Assembly (NCBI GenBank): GCA_903939735.1
Contig: CAJAIA010000033.1
Location: 1 to 64,000, forward strand
DNA from: an uncultured Ignavibacteria bacterium
GTDB taxonomy: Bacteria > Bacteroidota > Ignavibacteria > Kapaibacteriales > Kapaibacteriaceae
Reading direction: 5' to 3'
DNA: 64,000 bases
Part shown: positions 1 through 8,590 of the stretch, piece by piece
How the letters are laid out: the number at the start of each line of letters is the position of its first letter
Numbering within the stretch: position 1 is the stretch's first letter
Program-made: the position numbers and the translations under genes
Notes under the pieces: generated by a model
Databases searched by the model: none
Seen by the model: the letters and a program-made list of their open reading frames with translations, nothing else
What the model was told of the DNA's origin: nothing

Positions 1-242
1 ACACCGAATTGGATTACTCCAGCTAGGGCTGAGCCGTCGGACACGATCATGATCCATGTGTTGACGGCAACGAGAATCGAGAACGCGCCAAGATCCATAA
101 GCGCAAAGCTGGCGGAACTCGCATCTGGCTGGAGTGCAACCAATTGGTTGACTTGCCATAGCTGAACAAAGCCGTACAGAACGTAGAGGACTTTGTCGGC
201 GAGGGACCAGGAGATCTTGCCGAGATGCGCCGTGAGTTTCAT
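1..242 (-). CDS. Polysaccharide flippase-like membrane protein, N-terminal fragment
   Basis: Reading leftward from an ATG at 242 gives about 80 residues and the frame stays open to the window edge, so only the N-terminus is present. It begins with a short basic segment containing KISWSLADKVLY, followed by hydrophobic helices. That arrangement resembles the start of Wzx/MATE-like flippases, which move lipid-linked saccharide units across the inner membrane. It starts 30 bp after the heparinase-like gene on the same strand and probably shares its transcript. The family call is by resemblance only; another multipass membrane protein of the polysaccharide cluster is possible. Confidence 0.55.
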   Translation of the reverse strand, partial: MKLTAHLGKISWSLADKVLYVLYGFVQLWQVNQLVALQPDASSASFALMDLGAFSILVAVNTWIMIVSDGSALAGVIQFG

Positions 243-272
243 GCGACAAAGATAGGTCGTTCGGAGTCCTGC

Positions 273-1988
273 CTATGCACGACGGTGCAGGCTCCATCGG
301 AGTTCTGCATTCCCGTGAATAGCCAGCCGCTGCGATGCGACGCGATGCCCAAATGCAGGGGCGACGTGTATGGTATCGCGGTTTAACGTCCCGGCATTCC
401 ACGCAAGGTCGCATGCCACACCAGCTCGTTCGAGACGAACACGGTTCTCGCCGACGTCTGTGACTGTCACATCAGGATGCAGCGGGAACCACGCGCAGAC
501 GTCCGACGATCCGCCGTGGCATTCGTCATGCACACTGATGTTGTCGCCATCACATGTGAGGGTGCGTGTATGCGATCGTCCTTGCTGATGCACGACACAT
601 CCGGTGATGGTGTGTGGTGTATCCACAGACACAGAACACCGCACCTTGTCGGCGAGGAGCCAAAAGAGTCCTTCCTCACCCGGCGGTGCATCGAGTTGGT
701 CGACGTCGTTCCACCACATTGTCGCATGCACTCCAACCGAACGTTCATGGTTGCGAAGCGTGGCATCGTGTGTGTACACCGAGCTACCTGGATCCACAAT
801 GAGGGCCATACCATCTGCACTGACCGTCATCGCATTCTGATCCTGATGGGCATGGCCACCCTTCCCGAACTGTCCTACCGGTCCGTTCCGGAGCGTCACT
901 CGCAGTGCATCGTCACCCAGAACATACAACCCGAAGTCTGGCATGCTGTCCAAAACAGGCATCGCAGGAGGAACGAGATCGTAGAGGTATGAACAATCGG
1001 CTTGGAAGCCGGTGAGTTTCATTGCCATGCCGTCGTCGTTATCGCCAATGAGCGGCATGCCAATGCGCTCGAGTGCGGCGCAGCGAGCCACAGCACGGTC
1101 GAGCCGCTCGTTGTCATTCGATGTCCACCCGTAGCGTTCTGTGCGTTGCCCGAGCAGTGCCCGAGCGTGGACGAAGATGTCGACGATCTGGCGATGATAG
1201 CCGGTGCTAGCCTCATCAGTCATTCCGTCATCAAGGATATGCCTGCGCAGCTCGGAGCAGAGTTCACGCGCAGCGAAGGCTTCCCATGTCGGTGATTGCG
1301 GCGCGTCGGGTATGTATCTGGCCACGGCAAGAACACCCAGCAGGTTTGCGGCATAATGGGATGTCGACAACCCGCCTCGTCGCTCGCGGCGCACCCATAC
1401 GCTGGTGGCGTGATCGATGGCCATGGCTGCGACGCGGCGTTCAACCTCAGGATTGCCCCAACCAGTGCGTCGCGCCCAGTCCAACGCAACCAACATCGAA
1501 TGTGCTCGCAGCGCAGTCCCCATCGGGAATGCCCAGTGCGTGCCGCGCTCCGCTGGCCAGGTGGCCGCGAAAGCTGTGATCTCTGCTGCGAGAAGGTCAC
1601 ACCATGCATGTGCATGCTCAGCGTCGATGTGAGCGACAAGTGCGTAGGCACACCAGTGGTGCATGCGGCTGAGCTCGTGGACGCAGCGCACATCGACGTT
1701 TGCTGGATCACGCGAATCCACTCTCCACGCGTCGATACCCGGCACGGCAGGACGTCCATCACGCATCGAACTCGCAAAGCCACGTACGTCCTCGGCGTGG
1801 CGTTGCATCCACGTTGACGACGGGAACGGCGCGACTCCCTGAGCGATAGTTCGATCCACATCAGCTGATGTCGGCAGTGCGCGAAGGCGCACCGCAAGGA
1901 TGCGTTCCCGAAGCGCGTCGATCACCTTTCGCATGAGAAAGGGTCGAAGCGGACCGGTAAGGAGACGGATGTTCCACTGGTGGTTCAC
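273..1988 (-). CDS. Heparinase II/III family protein (polysaccharide lyase-like)
   Basis: The product is 571 aa with no obvious signal peptide. An alpha-helical N-terminal half (STSHYAANLLG near 208, DDGMTDEASTGYHRQ near 253) is followed by a beta-rich C-terminal half with the family signature GGHAHQDQNAMTVSADG (about 377-393) and VDPGSSVYTHD (398-408). Heparinase II/III-like proteins cleave uronic-acid-containing polysaccharides. Cytoplasmic-looking members are common in exopolysaccharide clusters next to asparagine synthetases, as here. The start codon is GTG at 1988, and a near-consensus TAGTTTG lies five bases upstream. It is divergent from asnB with 69 bp between. The substrate cannot be read from the sequence. 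Confidence 0.82.
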   Translation of the reverse strand: MNHQWNIRLLTGPLRPFLMRKVIDALRERILAVRLRALPTSADVDRTIAQGVAPFPSSTWMQRHAEDVRGFASSMRDGRPAVPGIDAWRVDSRDPANVDVRCVHELSRMHHWCAYALVAHIDAEHAHAWCDLLAAEITAFAATWPAERGTHWAFPMGTALRAHSMLVALDWARRTGWGNPEVERRVAAMAIDHATSVWVRRERRGGLSTSHYAANLLGVLAVARYIPDAPQSPTWEAFAARELCSELRRHILDDGMTDEASTGYHRQIVDIFVHARALLGQRTERYGWTSNDNERLDRAVARCAALERIGMPLIGDNDDGMAMKLTGFQADCSYLYDLVPPAMPVLDSMPDFGLYVLGDDALRVTLRNGPVGQFGKGGHAHQDQNAMTVSADGMALIVDPGSSVYTHDATLRNHERSVGVHATMWWNDVDQLDAPPGEEGLFWLLADKVRCSVSVDTPHTITGCVVHQQGRSHTRTLTCDGDNISVHDECHGGSSDVCAWFPLHPDVTVTDVGENRVRLERAGVACDLAWNAGTLNRDTIHVAPAFGHRVASQRLAIHGNAELRWSLHRRA

Positions 1989-2045
1989 GTGCGCAAACTA
2001 CCTCGAGATTTCCAGATTCGTCGAGGGTGGCGTGCTCCCACGCCG

Positions 2046-2053
2046 TAGATTTG
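2046..2053 (+). promoter_or_regulatory. TAnnTTTG -7 promoter element of asnB
   Basis: TAGATTTG ends four bases before the ATG of asnB. This matches the Bacteroidota -7 consensus TAnnTTTG and would place the transcription start at or next to the start codon, giving a leaderless mRNA. No convincing -33 TTTG was seen. Confidence 0.6.
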
Positions 2054-2057
2054 AACC

Positions 2058-3893
2058 ATGTGTGGAATCGCTGGGCTTGTTGATCAACGCCTTCAACAAC
2101 AGGATCTTCTCGACGCCGGATCGCGCATGCTCGAGGTTATGGCTCATCGCGGACCCGATCATCGTGGTACGTGGTGCACGCCCCCTGTCTTCCTCGGACA
2201 TAATCGTCTGAGCATTCTGGACCTCTCGAGCGGCTCGCACCAGCCGATGTCGTCACATGGCCTGACCATCACGTACAATGGCGAAGTCTACAACTACGTT
2301 GAACTTCGCGCAGAACTTGAAGCCCACGGCCATCAGTTCCACACCACGGGCGATACGGAAGTTATCCTCGCTGCGTTTCGTCATTGGGGCGCTGCCTGTG
2401 TTGAACGCTTCATCGGTATGTGGGCATTCGCGATTTGGAATGAGTCGACACAAGAGCTCTTCTGTTCGCGTGATCGCTTTGGCATCAAGCCATTTCACTA
2501 CATCCTTCGTGATGGTCGCCTTCACTTCGCATCGGAGATCAAGGGGCTTCGAACATCCCCATTGGACCGAGGTGGTCTGAATGAATCGCAACTGCTGCGC
2601 GGTCTCTATCTCGGGTGGATGCACCATTGGGACGAAACATCGTTCGTCGACATCAAGAGTTTGCCTGCATCACACAACCTCACGTGGTCACGCGGCGAGG
2701 TTCGCATCTGGCAATACGCCGACATCACAACACAGCCCGATACCTCACGTTCGTTTACCGATAACGTCGAGAGTTTTCGCGAACTCTTTATCGACTCAAT
2801 TCGCCTCACATCTCGCCGTGATGTCGATATGGGAGTGTGCCTAAGCGGCGGACTCGACTCTACGTCGATCGCGAGTGTCCTTGCGTCGTCAACCGGCGAA
2901 CATTCCGTAAAGACCTTCACGGCCTACTACACGGGCACTGGCAATGTCGACGAACGTCCGTACATCGACCACGTTCTGCGTCGCTACCCACAGATCCAAC
3001 AGCAAACGATCTCACCATCCGACACAGATGTTGCGCATGTATTCGATCGCGTCCTTCGCCTTATGGATGCACCAATGCCGTCATCGTCCTACATCTCGCA
3101 GTACTTCGTAATGCAGCTCGCTGCGTCGCACGGCGTCAAAGTGGTTCTTGATGGACAAGGCTCCGACGAGATTATGGGTGGATACATGCACTCGCTGTAT
3201 CGCAGTATTGCCGACTATCTGCGTGCGGGCAAACTTGATGATGCAGCCAAAGAGCTCAACCATCATGCTGCGCGACAGAACTATGGAGTCCGCAGGAAAC
3301 TCGACGTACTGGCAAAGAGCATGCTCGCGGCCGTGCGTGACGAACCAGCACTCTATCGACTTGAGCTCGGGCGTACAGCGCCCTGGATTGCGAAGATGTC
3401 GCCTGCATCGATTCCTCTTCATCTCGAGATGCCATCGGGGACACGACTCAACGCGTTCCTCTACAACTTGATGCGCGTTACGCTTCTGCCGACGCTTCTG
3501 CACACAGAAGACATCAACTCGATGGCCTTCAGTATTGAGTCGCGTGTGCCATTCCTCGATCATCGACTTGTGCAGCTGTGCTTCTCGATGCCGAACGAAC
3601 ACAAGATTTACCGCGGCGAAACAAAGCGCGTACTTCGCGCTGCCATGCGAGGCATGGTGCCCGACGAGGTACTTGATCGCAAGGACAAAACAGGGTTCAT
3701 CACGCCGGGGCACGTGGCGTGGCTGCGCGGGGCACTGTCGCACCTCCTCGAGGGCGACTGGAAGGATCTGGATTGGGCGATTGACCGCACGGCTCTGACG
3801 AATGTGCTGTCAGCCTATACGCGCGGCGATAACAGCAATGCCCTCTTCGTATGGCGGCTTGCCATGCTTCGCGCCTTCATCGCATCGCGCTAG
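2058..3893 (+). CDS. asnB: Asparagine synthetase (glutamine-hydrolysing)
   Basis: The 611-aa product begins MCGIAGLVD, so Cys2 becomes the N-terminal nucleophile of the class II glutamine amidotransferase domain (about 2-215). The synthetase domain carries the ATP-pyrophosphatase loop SGGLDSTS near 263-270. Length and domain order are those of AsnB-type enzymes that transfer glutamine nitrogen to an aspartate-like carboxylate. Paralogues inside polysaccharide clusters often modify sugars or peptides rather than making free asparagine, and the flanking heparinase-like and flippase genes make that plausible. Its TAG stop overlaps the stop of the convergent LytTR gene in a shared CTAG. Confidence 0.9.
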   Translation: MCGIAGLVDQRLQQQDLLDAGSRMLEVMAHRGPDHRGTWCTPPVFLGHNRLSILDLSSGSHQPMSSHGLTITYNGEVYNYVELRAELEAHGHQFHTTGDTEVILAAFRHWGAACVERFIGMWAFAIWNESTQELFCSRDRFGIKPFHYILRDGRLHFASEIKGLRTSPLDRGGLNESQLLRGLYLGWMHHWDETSFVDIKSLPASHNLTWSRGEVRIWQYADITTQPDTSRSFTDNVESFRELFIDSIRLTSRRDVDMGVCLSGGLDSTSIASVLASSTGEHSVKTFTAYYTGTGNVDERPYIDHVLRRYPQIQQQTISPSDTDVAHVFDRVLRLMDAPMPSSSYISQYFVMQLAASHGVKVVLDGQGSDEIMGGYMHSLYRSIADYLRAGKLDDAAKELNHHAARQNYGVRRKLDVLAKSMLAAVRDEPALYRLELGRTAPWIAKMSPASIPLHLEMPSGTRLNAFLYNLMRVTLLPTLLHTEDINSMAFSIESRVPFLDHRLVQLCFSMPNEHKIYRGETKRVLRAAMRGMVPDEVLDRKDKTGFITPGHVAWLRGALSHLLEGDWKDLDWAIDRTALTNVLSAYTRGDNSNALFVWRLAMLRAFIASR

Positions 3894-4648
3894 GACGCAC
3901 GCCTCTCAACCATGCGGATGGCGGCATACAGATTCTCACGATAGGTGTTCGACACATCAACCTCGTCGCCATTGCACATTAATAATCGCGGCGTCTTTCC
4001 GCGAATAATGCGTCGCACATGAACGATGTTCACTAAATGCGAACGGTGCACCCGTAACAACCCTGAGTCCTCGAGCACCGGCGCATAATCGCGAATGGTT
4101 CTCGAGAGGATAATCGCGGGGTCGTTCACGAATACCACGCGCGTGTAATTCCCCTCCCCTTGAATGCGAACGATCGACCGTCGATCGCGGAGTTCGATAC
4201 CGCTCAACACTGGTAATGCGATCACGTCGTGCGAGGGACCAAACGATGCGCCGCGCTCATGCATCATCATCGCAGCCTGGTGCGGCTGTGCCAGCATGCG
4301 ACAGCGATCCAACGCACATTCGAGCTCGCTCACCGCCGCATCGTACGAGAGATAGTGAAGCGCTCCGATCTGGAAGGCCATCAGCGCATATGTGGGATCA
4401 TCCGACACGCAGATCACGCCCGGCAACTGCATTCCTCCTAAACTCCCCTCCGCAAGGAGAGCTCCGGAGTCGAATGCAGGATCGTACAGCACAACGTCGG
4501 GCATCGAACGATCGATCTCACGCACAAGGGTGCGCTGCGACTCATCCACAACCCGAATGTGAAGGGCACTTCCTCGCGAAGTGCGAAGATGGTCAATGAG
4601 GTGAGCGCTGCGATCAGTCGACACAGCACAGAGTATGCGAAGCATCAT
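3890..4648 (-). CDS. LytTR-type DNA-binding response regulator with degenerate receiver
   Basis: The product is 252 aa. Residues 1-125 have a receiver-like layout with Asp56 (VVLYDP) at the phospho-acceptor position. The acidic pair normally at the end of strand 1 is missing (RILCAVSTDR), and the conserved Lys-Pro after strand 5 is replaced by SYD (101-103). A LytTR DNA-binding domain follows from about 150 (IRIQGEGNYTRVVF, LLRVHRSHLVNI). A GGAG lies upstream of the ATG. The divergent AEC transporter may be a target, and no histidine kinase gene lies beside it. The lost residues suggest control without classical phosphorylation. Confidence 0.82.
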   Translation of the reverse strand: MMLRILCAVSTDRSAHLIDHLRTSRGSALHIRVVDESQRTLVREIDRSMPDVVLYDPAFDSGALLAEGSLGGMQLPGVICVSDDPTYALMAFQIGALHYLSYDAAVSELECALDRCRMLAQPHQAAMMMHERGASFGPSHDVIALPVLSGIELRDRRSIVRIQGEGNYTRVVFVNDPAIILSRTIRDYAPVLEDSGLLRVHRSHLVNIVHVRRIIRGKTPRLLMCNGDEVDVSNTYRENLYAAIRMVERRAS

Positions 4649-4743
4649 AACGTCTCCGAATAGCAGTTACCTACTAAGGTATGCCAGTAAATGACATAGT
4701 GACATTACAGGCTCTTTGCCTTCTTACTACGTAGATTGCACCC
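4649..4743. promoter_or_regulatory. Divergent regulatory region between LytTR gene and AEC transporter
   Basis: This 95-bp divergent spacer carries a GACAT direct repeat (4693-4697 and 4701-4705, 8-bp period) and TAGATTG at 4732-4738, four to five bases before the transporter ATG. The repeat could be a regulator site, but it does not clearly match a known LytTR consensus. Confidence 0.35.
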
Positions 4744-5667
4744 ATGCTGAACGTCTTCGCAACCCTCGGTGTACTGCTTGCATGCGGCGTACTCTACCGC
4801 ATGATTCCGGGTGTTCCATCACCGCAAACGGTGCGTTCGGTGATCGGATCGATCGTCCTCAATGTGTTTATTCCCCTCCTTGCATTCGAGGTCCTCGCAA
4901 CTGAACGCATCATGGGCGATGTGTGGACGGTTCCGGTTGTATCGACTGCGACAACACTGATTGGATTCGTCCTCGCCATTGCCGTGTATGGGTACATGCT
5001 GCGCGCACGGTTGTCGCGACCAACCATTGGTGCGATGATCCTGGCAACGACCTGGTGCAATGCGATGTATCTCGGACTGCCCATCACGCTTGCCGTTGTT
5101 GGCGACCCAGGAGATCACGTCCCGATTCTCTTCGACTATGCCGGCATGACGCCCCTGCTATTCACACTCGGCACAGCGGTCTGCGTTGCCTACGGCACAA
5201 CTGATGAGCAACCGTCGATCCGTCAAGGCCTGCTCCAGATCCTTCGTCTTCCGCCATTCATCGCAACAATCGCGGGCATTGCTGTCAACGCGAGTGGACT
5301 GCAGCTTCCATTGTGGTTCATTGCTGCTGCAGAGACAGCAGGCAAGGTGGTCGCACCACTGATGCTCTTCAGCATTGGACTCACATTACGGTGGCCGTCG
5401 ATATCGCGCACGCCACTTCTGCTGCCGGCAGCACTTATCCGCACTGTGCTTGTTCCAGTCCTTGTGTTCCCGCTTGCAACCCTTCTGCATGCAAACGACG
5501 ACATTCTGCGAGCAACAATGCTTGAGGCTGCGATGCCGTCGATGATGCTTCCGCTGGTCTTTGCGGAACGCTACGGACTTGATGTTGAATCGCTTGCCGA
5601 GGCGATTCTTCTGAGTACGCTGATCTCTGTTGCAACACTTCCAATCGTAGCAACATGGCCTCTGTAG
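4744..5667 (+). CDS. AEC family transporter (auxin efflux carrier-like)
   Basis: The 307-aa multipass protein has about ten hydrophobic segments and the two-halves layout of AEC carriers. Family hallmarks are an N-terminal helix pair around SIVLNVFIPLLAFEVL, a central IAGIAVNASGLQLP and a C-terminal LEAAMPSMMLPLVFAERYGLD. AEC proteins are inner-membrane carriers for organic acids, amino acids or related anions; the substrate cannot be read from sequence. Its last 13 bases overlap the next gene. The start follows TAGATTGC by four bases with no Shine-Dalgarno. Confidence 0.85.
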   Translation: MLNVFATLGVLLACGVLYRMIPGVPSPQTVRSVIGSIVLNVFIPLLAFEVLATERIMGDVWTVPVVSTATTLIGFVLAIAVYGYMLRARLSRPTIGAMILATTWCNAMYLGLPITLAVVGDPGDHVPILFDYAGMTPLLFTLGTAVCVAYGTTDEQPSIRQGLLQILRLPPFIATIAGIAVNASGLQLPLWFIAAAETAGKVVAPLMLFSIGLTLRWPSISRTPLLLPAALIRTVLVPVLVFPLATLLHANDDILRATMLEAAMPSMMLPLVFAERYGLDVESLAEAILLSTLISVATLPIVATWPL

Positions 5668-6440
5668 ATCTTCATCTTGCCAGTGGCGACCATCGTGCCG
5701 ACCTTCTCATTCGCTCGGGTCACCAGAATGTGCGCGCGTGGCGTGAGGCATTAGCCGACGGACCCATCGTTACACGACGAGATGATCTCCTCGCACTTCG
5801 CCGAACCTTTGTAACACAGGCCTACAGTTCATCGCCTGATCAGTACGACGAGATGATAACGTCTGTCCTGATCGAACTACGAGAAGGTCCGTTTCAGCAT
5901 GTGATGCTCCACTTCGACGAAGATCTTTTCTGCGTCACCAACGCAGTCTTCTGCATCGCACAGCTCTCACACGTCCCTACGCTCTCGTGGGCAACCTCCT
6001 CGGGCGTTGTGCAACTCACTGCACTCGATAGAGCCTTCGCCAGCTCATGCTGGCGCGCCCTAGCAGATCCCAACCCGCAAGGCATCATCGACCTACGGCC
6101 GCAAACACCGCAACATCTGGCGTTTCTTCGTACCGCGATGAATGCCCACCTTCAGCGCTTCCCCGAGGCGGCAACGGGATTGGGCAAGCCACAAGAGATT
6201 GTTCGCGATCTCCTCGATCGAGGCCTTGAGGAGAACGAGGACATCATTAACGGATTCATCGCGCTTGATGCTAATACCTACGGCTGGGGCGATGCGCAAA
6301 TCCTACGCGAGCTTCGCCTTACACGTGCGCTCTTGCGCGGCGAACATGTTTCGTATGCCGTGGGCGGCGTCACACTCCACGCAGCACATCCCACATGGGT
6401 GTGGGATGCACGTCGATCGACTGTGCGTGCCGTTGAGTAA
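5655..6440 (+). CDS. DUF1835-like protein
   Basis: The product is 261 aa, soluble, with no signal peptide. It opens with VDLHLASGDHRADLL and later has ADGPIVTR, FDEDLFCVTNAVF and YGWGDAQILRELR, the pattern I associate with DUF1835/DUF3658 proteins of unknown function. The ATG overlaps the transporter gene by 13 bases, so translation is likely coupled. Nothing in the sequence indicates a catalytic activity. The family assignment is by recollection of the motif pattern and is moderate. Confidence 0.6.
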   Translation: MASVDLHLASGDHRADLLIRSGHQNVRAWREALADGPIVTRRDDLLALRRTFVTQAYSSSPDQYDEMITSVLIELREGPFQHVMLHFDEDLFCVTNAVFCIAQLSHVPTLSWATSSGVVQLTALDRAFASSCWRALADPNPQGIIDLRPQTPQHLAFLRTAMNAHLQRFPEAATGLGKPQEIVRDLLDRGLEENEDIINGFIALDANTYGWGDAQILRELRLTRALLRGEHVSYAVGGVTLHAAHPTWVWDARRSTVRAVE

Positions 6441-6460
6441 ACGCATCGCGCACGATGGCG

Positions 6461-8590
6461 TTAGCGCGTTACAACCAGCGGGACAGTCACTGTTTGAAGA
6501 CCATCCTGCAGCAACACGGTGTACGCCCCTTGCGCAATCTGATCAATTGGAAGTTCGAGTGTTGCTCGACCAGCAGTAAGAAGCAAACGCATCACGCAGA
6601 CACCTCGGGCATCGATGATGCGGCATTCGCGATCACGCGCCGATACCGCAGATATTTCGACCACCGCGTTGTAGGAAGCAGGCATAGGAACAACGCGCGC
6701 GGTAAAGGACTCGCCGAGAGACTGAGCTTCGTCATCAACCGACACAAGGGTCTCGCAGCCACCGATTTGCAAACCAAGGATCTCATGCGACTGCTGCGCA
6801 AAACCCGTTGCTGCAGTGAACCCGGCATATGTTGCGCCGTCCGGTCCAAGCGAGAGAATCTTCTGGAGATCGATATCTGTTGCGACGACAACCGGGGTAT
6901 TCAGTTCACCGGTGGTATCACAGTATACCGACATCGTTGTACCCTGGAGCACGATACGCGCATGGAACACACGTCCATCGGCAACAAACTGAGGGACACC
7001 CTTCGTTGCAATGGCTTTGAGGTATGGAGGCACGTGCCATGCCCGGAGATACTGTCCATCACCAGCTTGAATAGCAATGTGGCTGCCTGAAGGATCCGAG
7101 AACGCCGCATTCAAGAATGCATCGAACTCGACAGCCAGACCACTCGGGATCTCGTTGTAGCCGATGCCATCACCGACCTTACCAATCACCGTTGGGAAAG
7201 CGTTCTGCAGCACGAAGACAACGCCATCTGCGCCTTCGGGCCCCTTATCAACCTGTCCGTTGTCATTGCCGTTTGCAAGACGGAACATGAAGCGGATATC
7301 CAACCCACGCGACACATTCACTTTCTTCGGCAACCATGCAGCACCGCGCTGATACGTGGCGGATTGCGTCAGCATGATATTCGGCGCAGCGTATGTGGCA
7401 TTGCCGACAAGTTTCATTGATTCCAATGGGAACAGCATCCCCATTGAGTCGCAGGCTACTTGAAGAATCTCGATCGTTTGCGTCACGCCCTCATTAGATA
7501 CGCCACTGATGGCAAACGTTGTACGGTTCTCAAGTCCGTTACCGCCCAGCGTCACAGAACGCGTGTACCTGCGCGAAACATTCAACTTCGGTCCAGGCGT
7601 AATCTTTCCGGTTTCAACATCCCAATACGTGCACTGATCTGTTGACGAAAGGTCAGACAACCAGCCACCCACCGTTAGCACTCGGCGCGGCATGCGCTCT
7701 GTGATGCCCGCATAGATAACGCCATATGGGATGTCGGCAGAGCGTTCGAATGCGCCATTGCGTTCAACAAGGCATTCACCAATGAATACGGCGTTGGGTT
7801 GCTCCTGCGTTGATCCTCCAACGACGACCATACGCCCATCCTCCAAGCGCATACCAAATGGGGCTTCACGTCCCGACGACATATCACTCGTCTTCGTCCA
7901 TGCATCACCTACACCATCGTAGGTGTAGATGCCCGAGATACGGTTCGAATTCGGTCCGCCATCACGTCCGCCGAGAATGACGCCCTTCCCATTCGACATC
8001 AAACCGTACACCGCACCGTTGATTGGTACAGGGAAGGGGCTGATGCTGCGCGATAGACCTGTCGTGAGATTGAAAATCTCTGCGTCGTCCATGGTTTCGA
8101 GATTCGAATGACGTCCGCCAGCAATCAAAATCTCATCCTTCGAATACCGATATGCTGCATGTTGGCGTCGTCCAGTGATCATATCGCCAACCTTCTGCCA
8201 AACCTGCCGTGCGATGCTGTAGATGTACACTGCGCTCGACGTGCGGCCACGGTCGTTAAATCCTCCAACCACCACGAGAGCTGTATCGTCGAGAACAACA
8301 ACCGGCATCTCGGCCAGGCCCTCTGGCAATGATGGCATGCGAGAAATGCGGACGTTAGTACCAGAAACCTCGAAACGGTCGACGTGGCCAACAGCGTCTG
8401 AGAAGACGTTTCCACCATAACCGCCAATGTAAAAGGCGTGGTTCATCCCGACCTTGGCAATCACACCATAGACGTGTGGACGATCAAGCTCGCCAAGGAC
8501 ACGCCAGCGTTCGGCCTCCTGCGCGCTTGTGAAGATTGGCATACAGAGAGTTGCAACAAGTGCAATACCGATTGCGATACTGTTACGCAT
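6461..8590 (-). CDS. Secreted kelch-repeat / L-type lectin protein with T9SS-type C-terminal domain
   Basis: The 709-aa product has a signal peptide (first 23 residues, ending FTSAQ). Kelch-like beta-propeller blades follow (about 40-360), with GG-containing turns such as VVVGGFNDRGRTS and LIAGGRHSN. An L-type (legume-like) lectin domain lies at about 380-610 (DGVVFVLQN, IPSGLAVEFDAF, YAGFTAATGF). The last ~75 residues resemble a type IX secretion sorting domain (QGAYTVLLQDG). It is probably exported to the cell surface and may bind glycans; the ligand is unknown. The start overlaps the upstream membrane gene by 8 bases. Confidence 0.78.
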   Translation of the reverse strand: MRNSIAIGIALVATLCMPIFTSAQEAERWRVLGELDRPHVYGVIAKVGMNHAFYIGGYGGNVFSDAVGHVDRFEVSGTNVRISRMPSLPEGLAEMPVVVLDDTALVVVGGFNDRGRTSSAVYIYSIARQVWQKVGDMITGRRQHAAYRYSKDEILIAGGRHSNLETMDDAEIFNLTTGLSRSISPFPVPINGAVYGLMSNGKGVILGGRDGGPNSNRISGIYTYDGVGDAWTKTSDMSSGREAPFGMRLEDGRMVVVGGSTQEQPNAVFIGECLVERNGAFERSADIPYGVIYAGITERMPRRVLTVGGWLSDLSSTDQCTYWDVETGKITPGPKLNVSRRYTRSVTLGGNGLENRTTFAISGVSNEGVTQTIEILQVACDSMGMLFPLESMKLVGNATYAAPNIMLTQSATYQRGAAWLPKKVNVSRGLDIRFMFRLANGNDNGQVDKGPEGADGVVFVLQNAFPTVIGKVGDGIGYNEIPSGLAVEFDAFLNAAFSDPSGSHIAIQAGDGQYLRAWHVPPYLKAIATKGVPQFVADGRVFHARIVLQGTTMSVYCDTTGELNTPVVVATDIDLQKILSLGPDGATYAGFTAATGFAQQSHEILGLQIGGCETLVSVDDEAQSLGESFTARVVPMPASYNAVVEISAVSARDRECRIIDARGVCVMRLLLTAGRATLELPIDQIAQGAYTVLLQDGLQTVTVPLVVTR

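Noticed and set aside
4693-4705. GACAT direct repeat as a definite LytTR binding site
   Set aside because: It is short and does not match a LytTR consensus I can name; kept only as a weak note in the divergent region.
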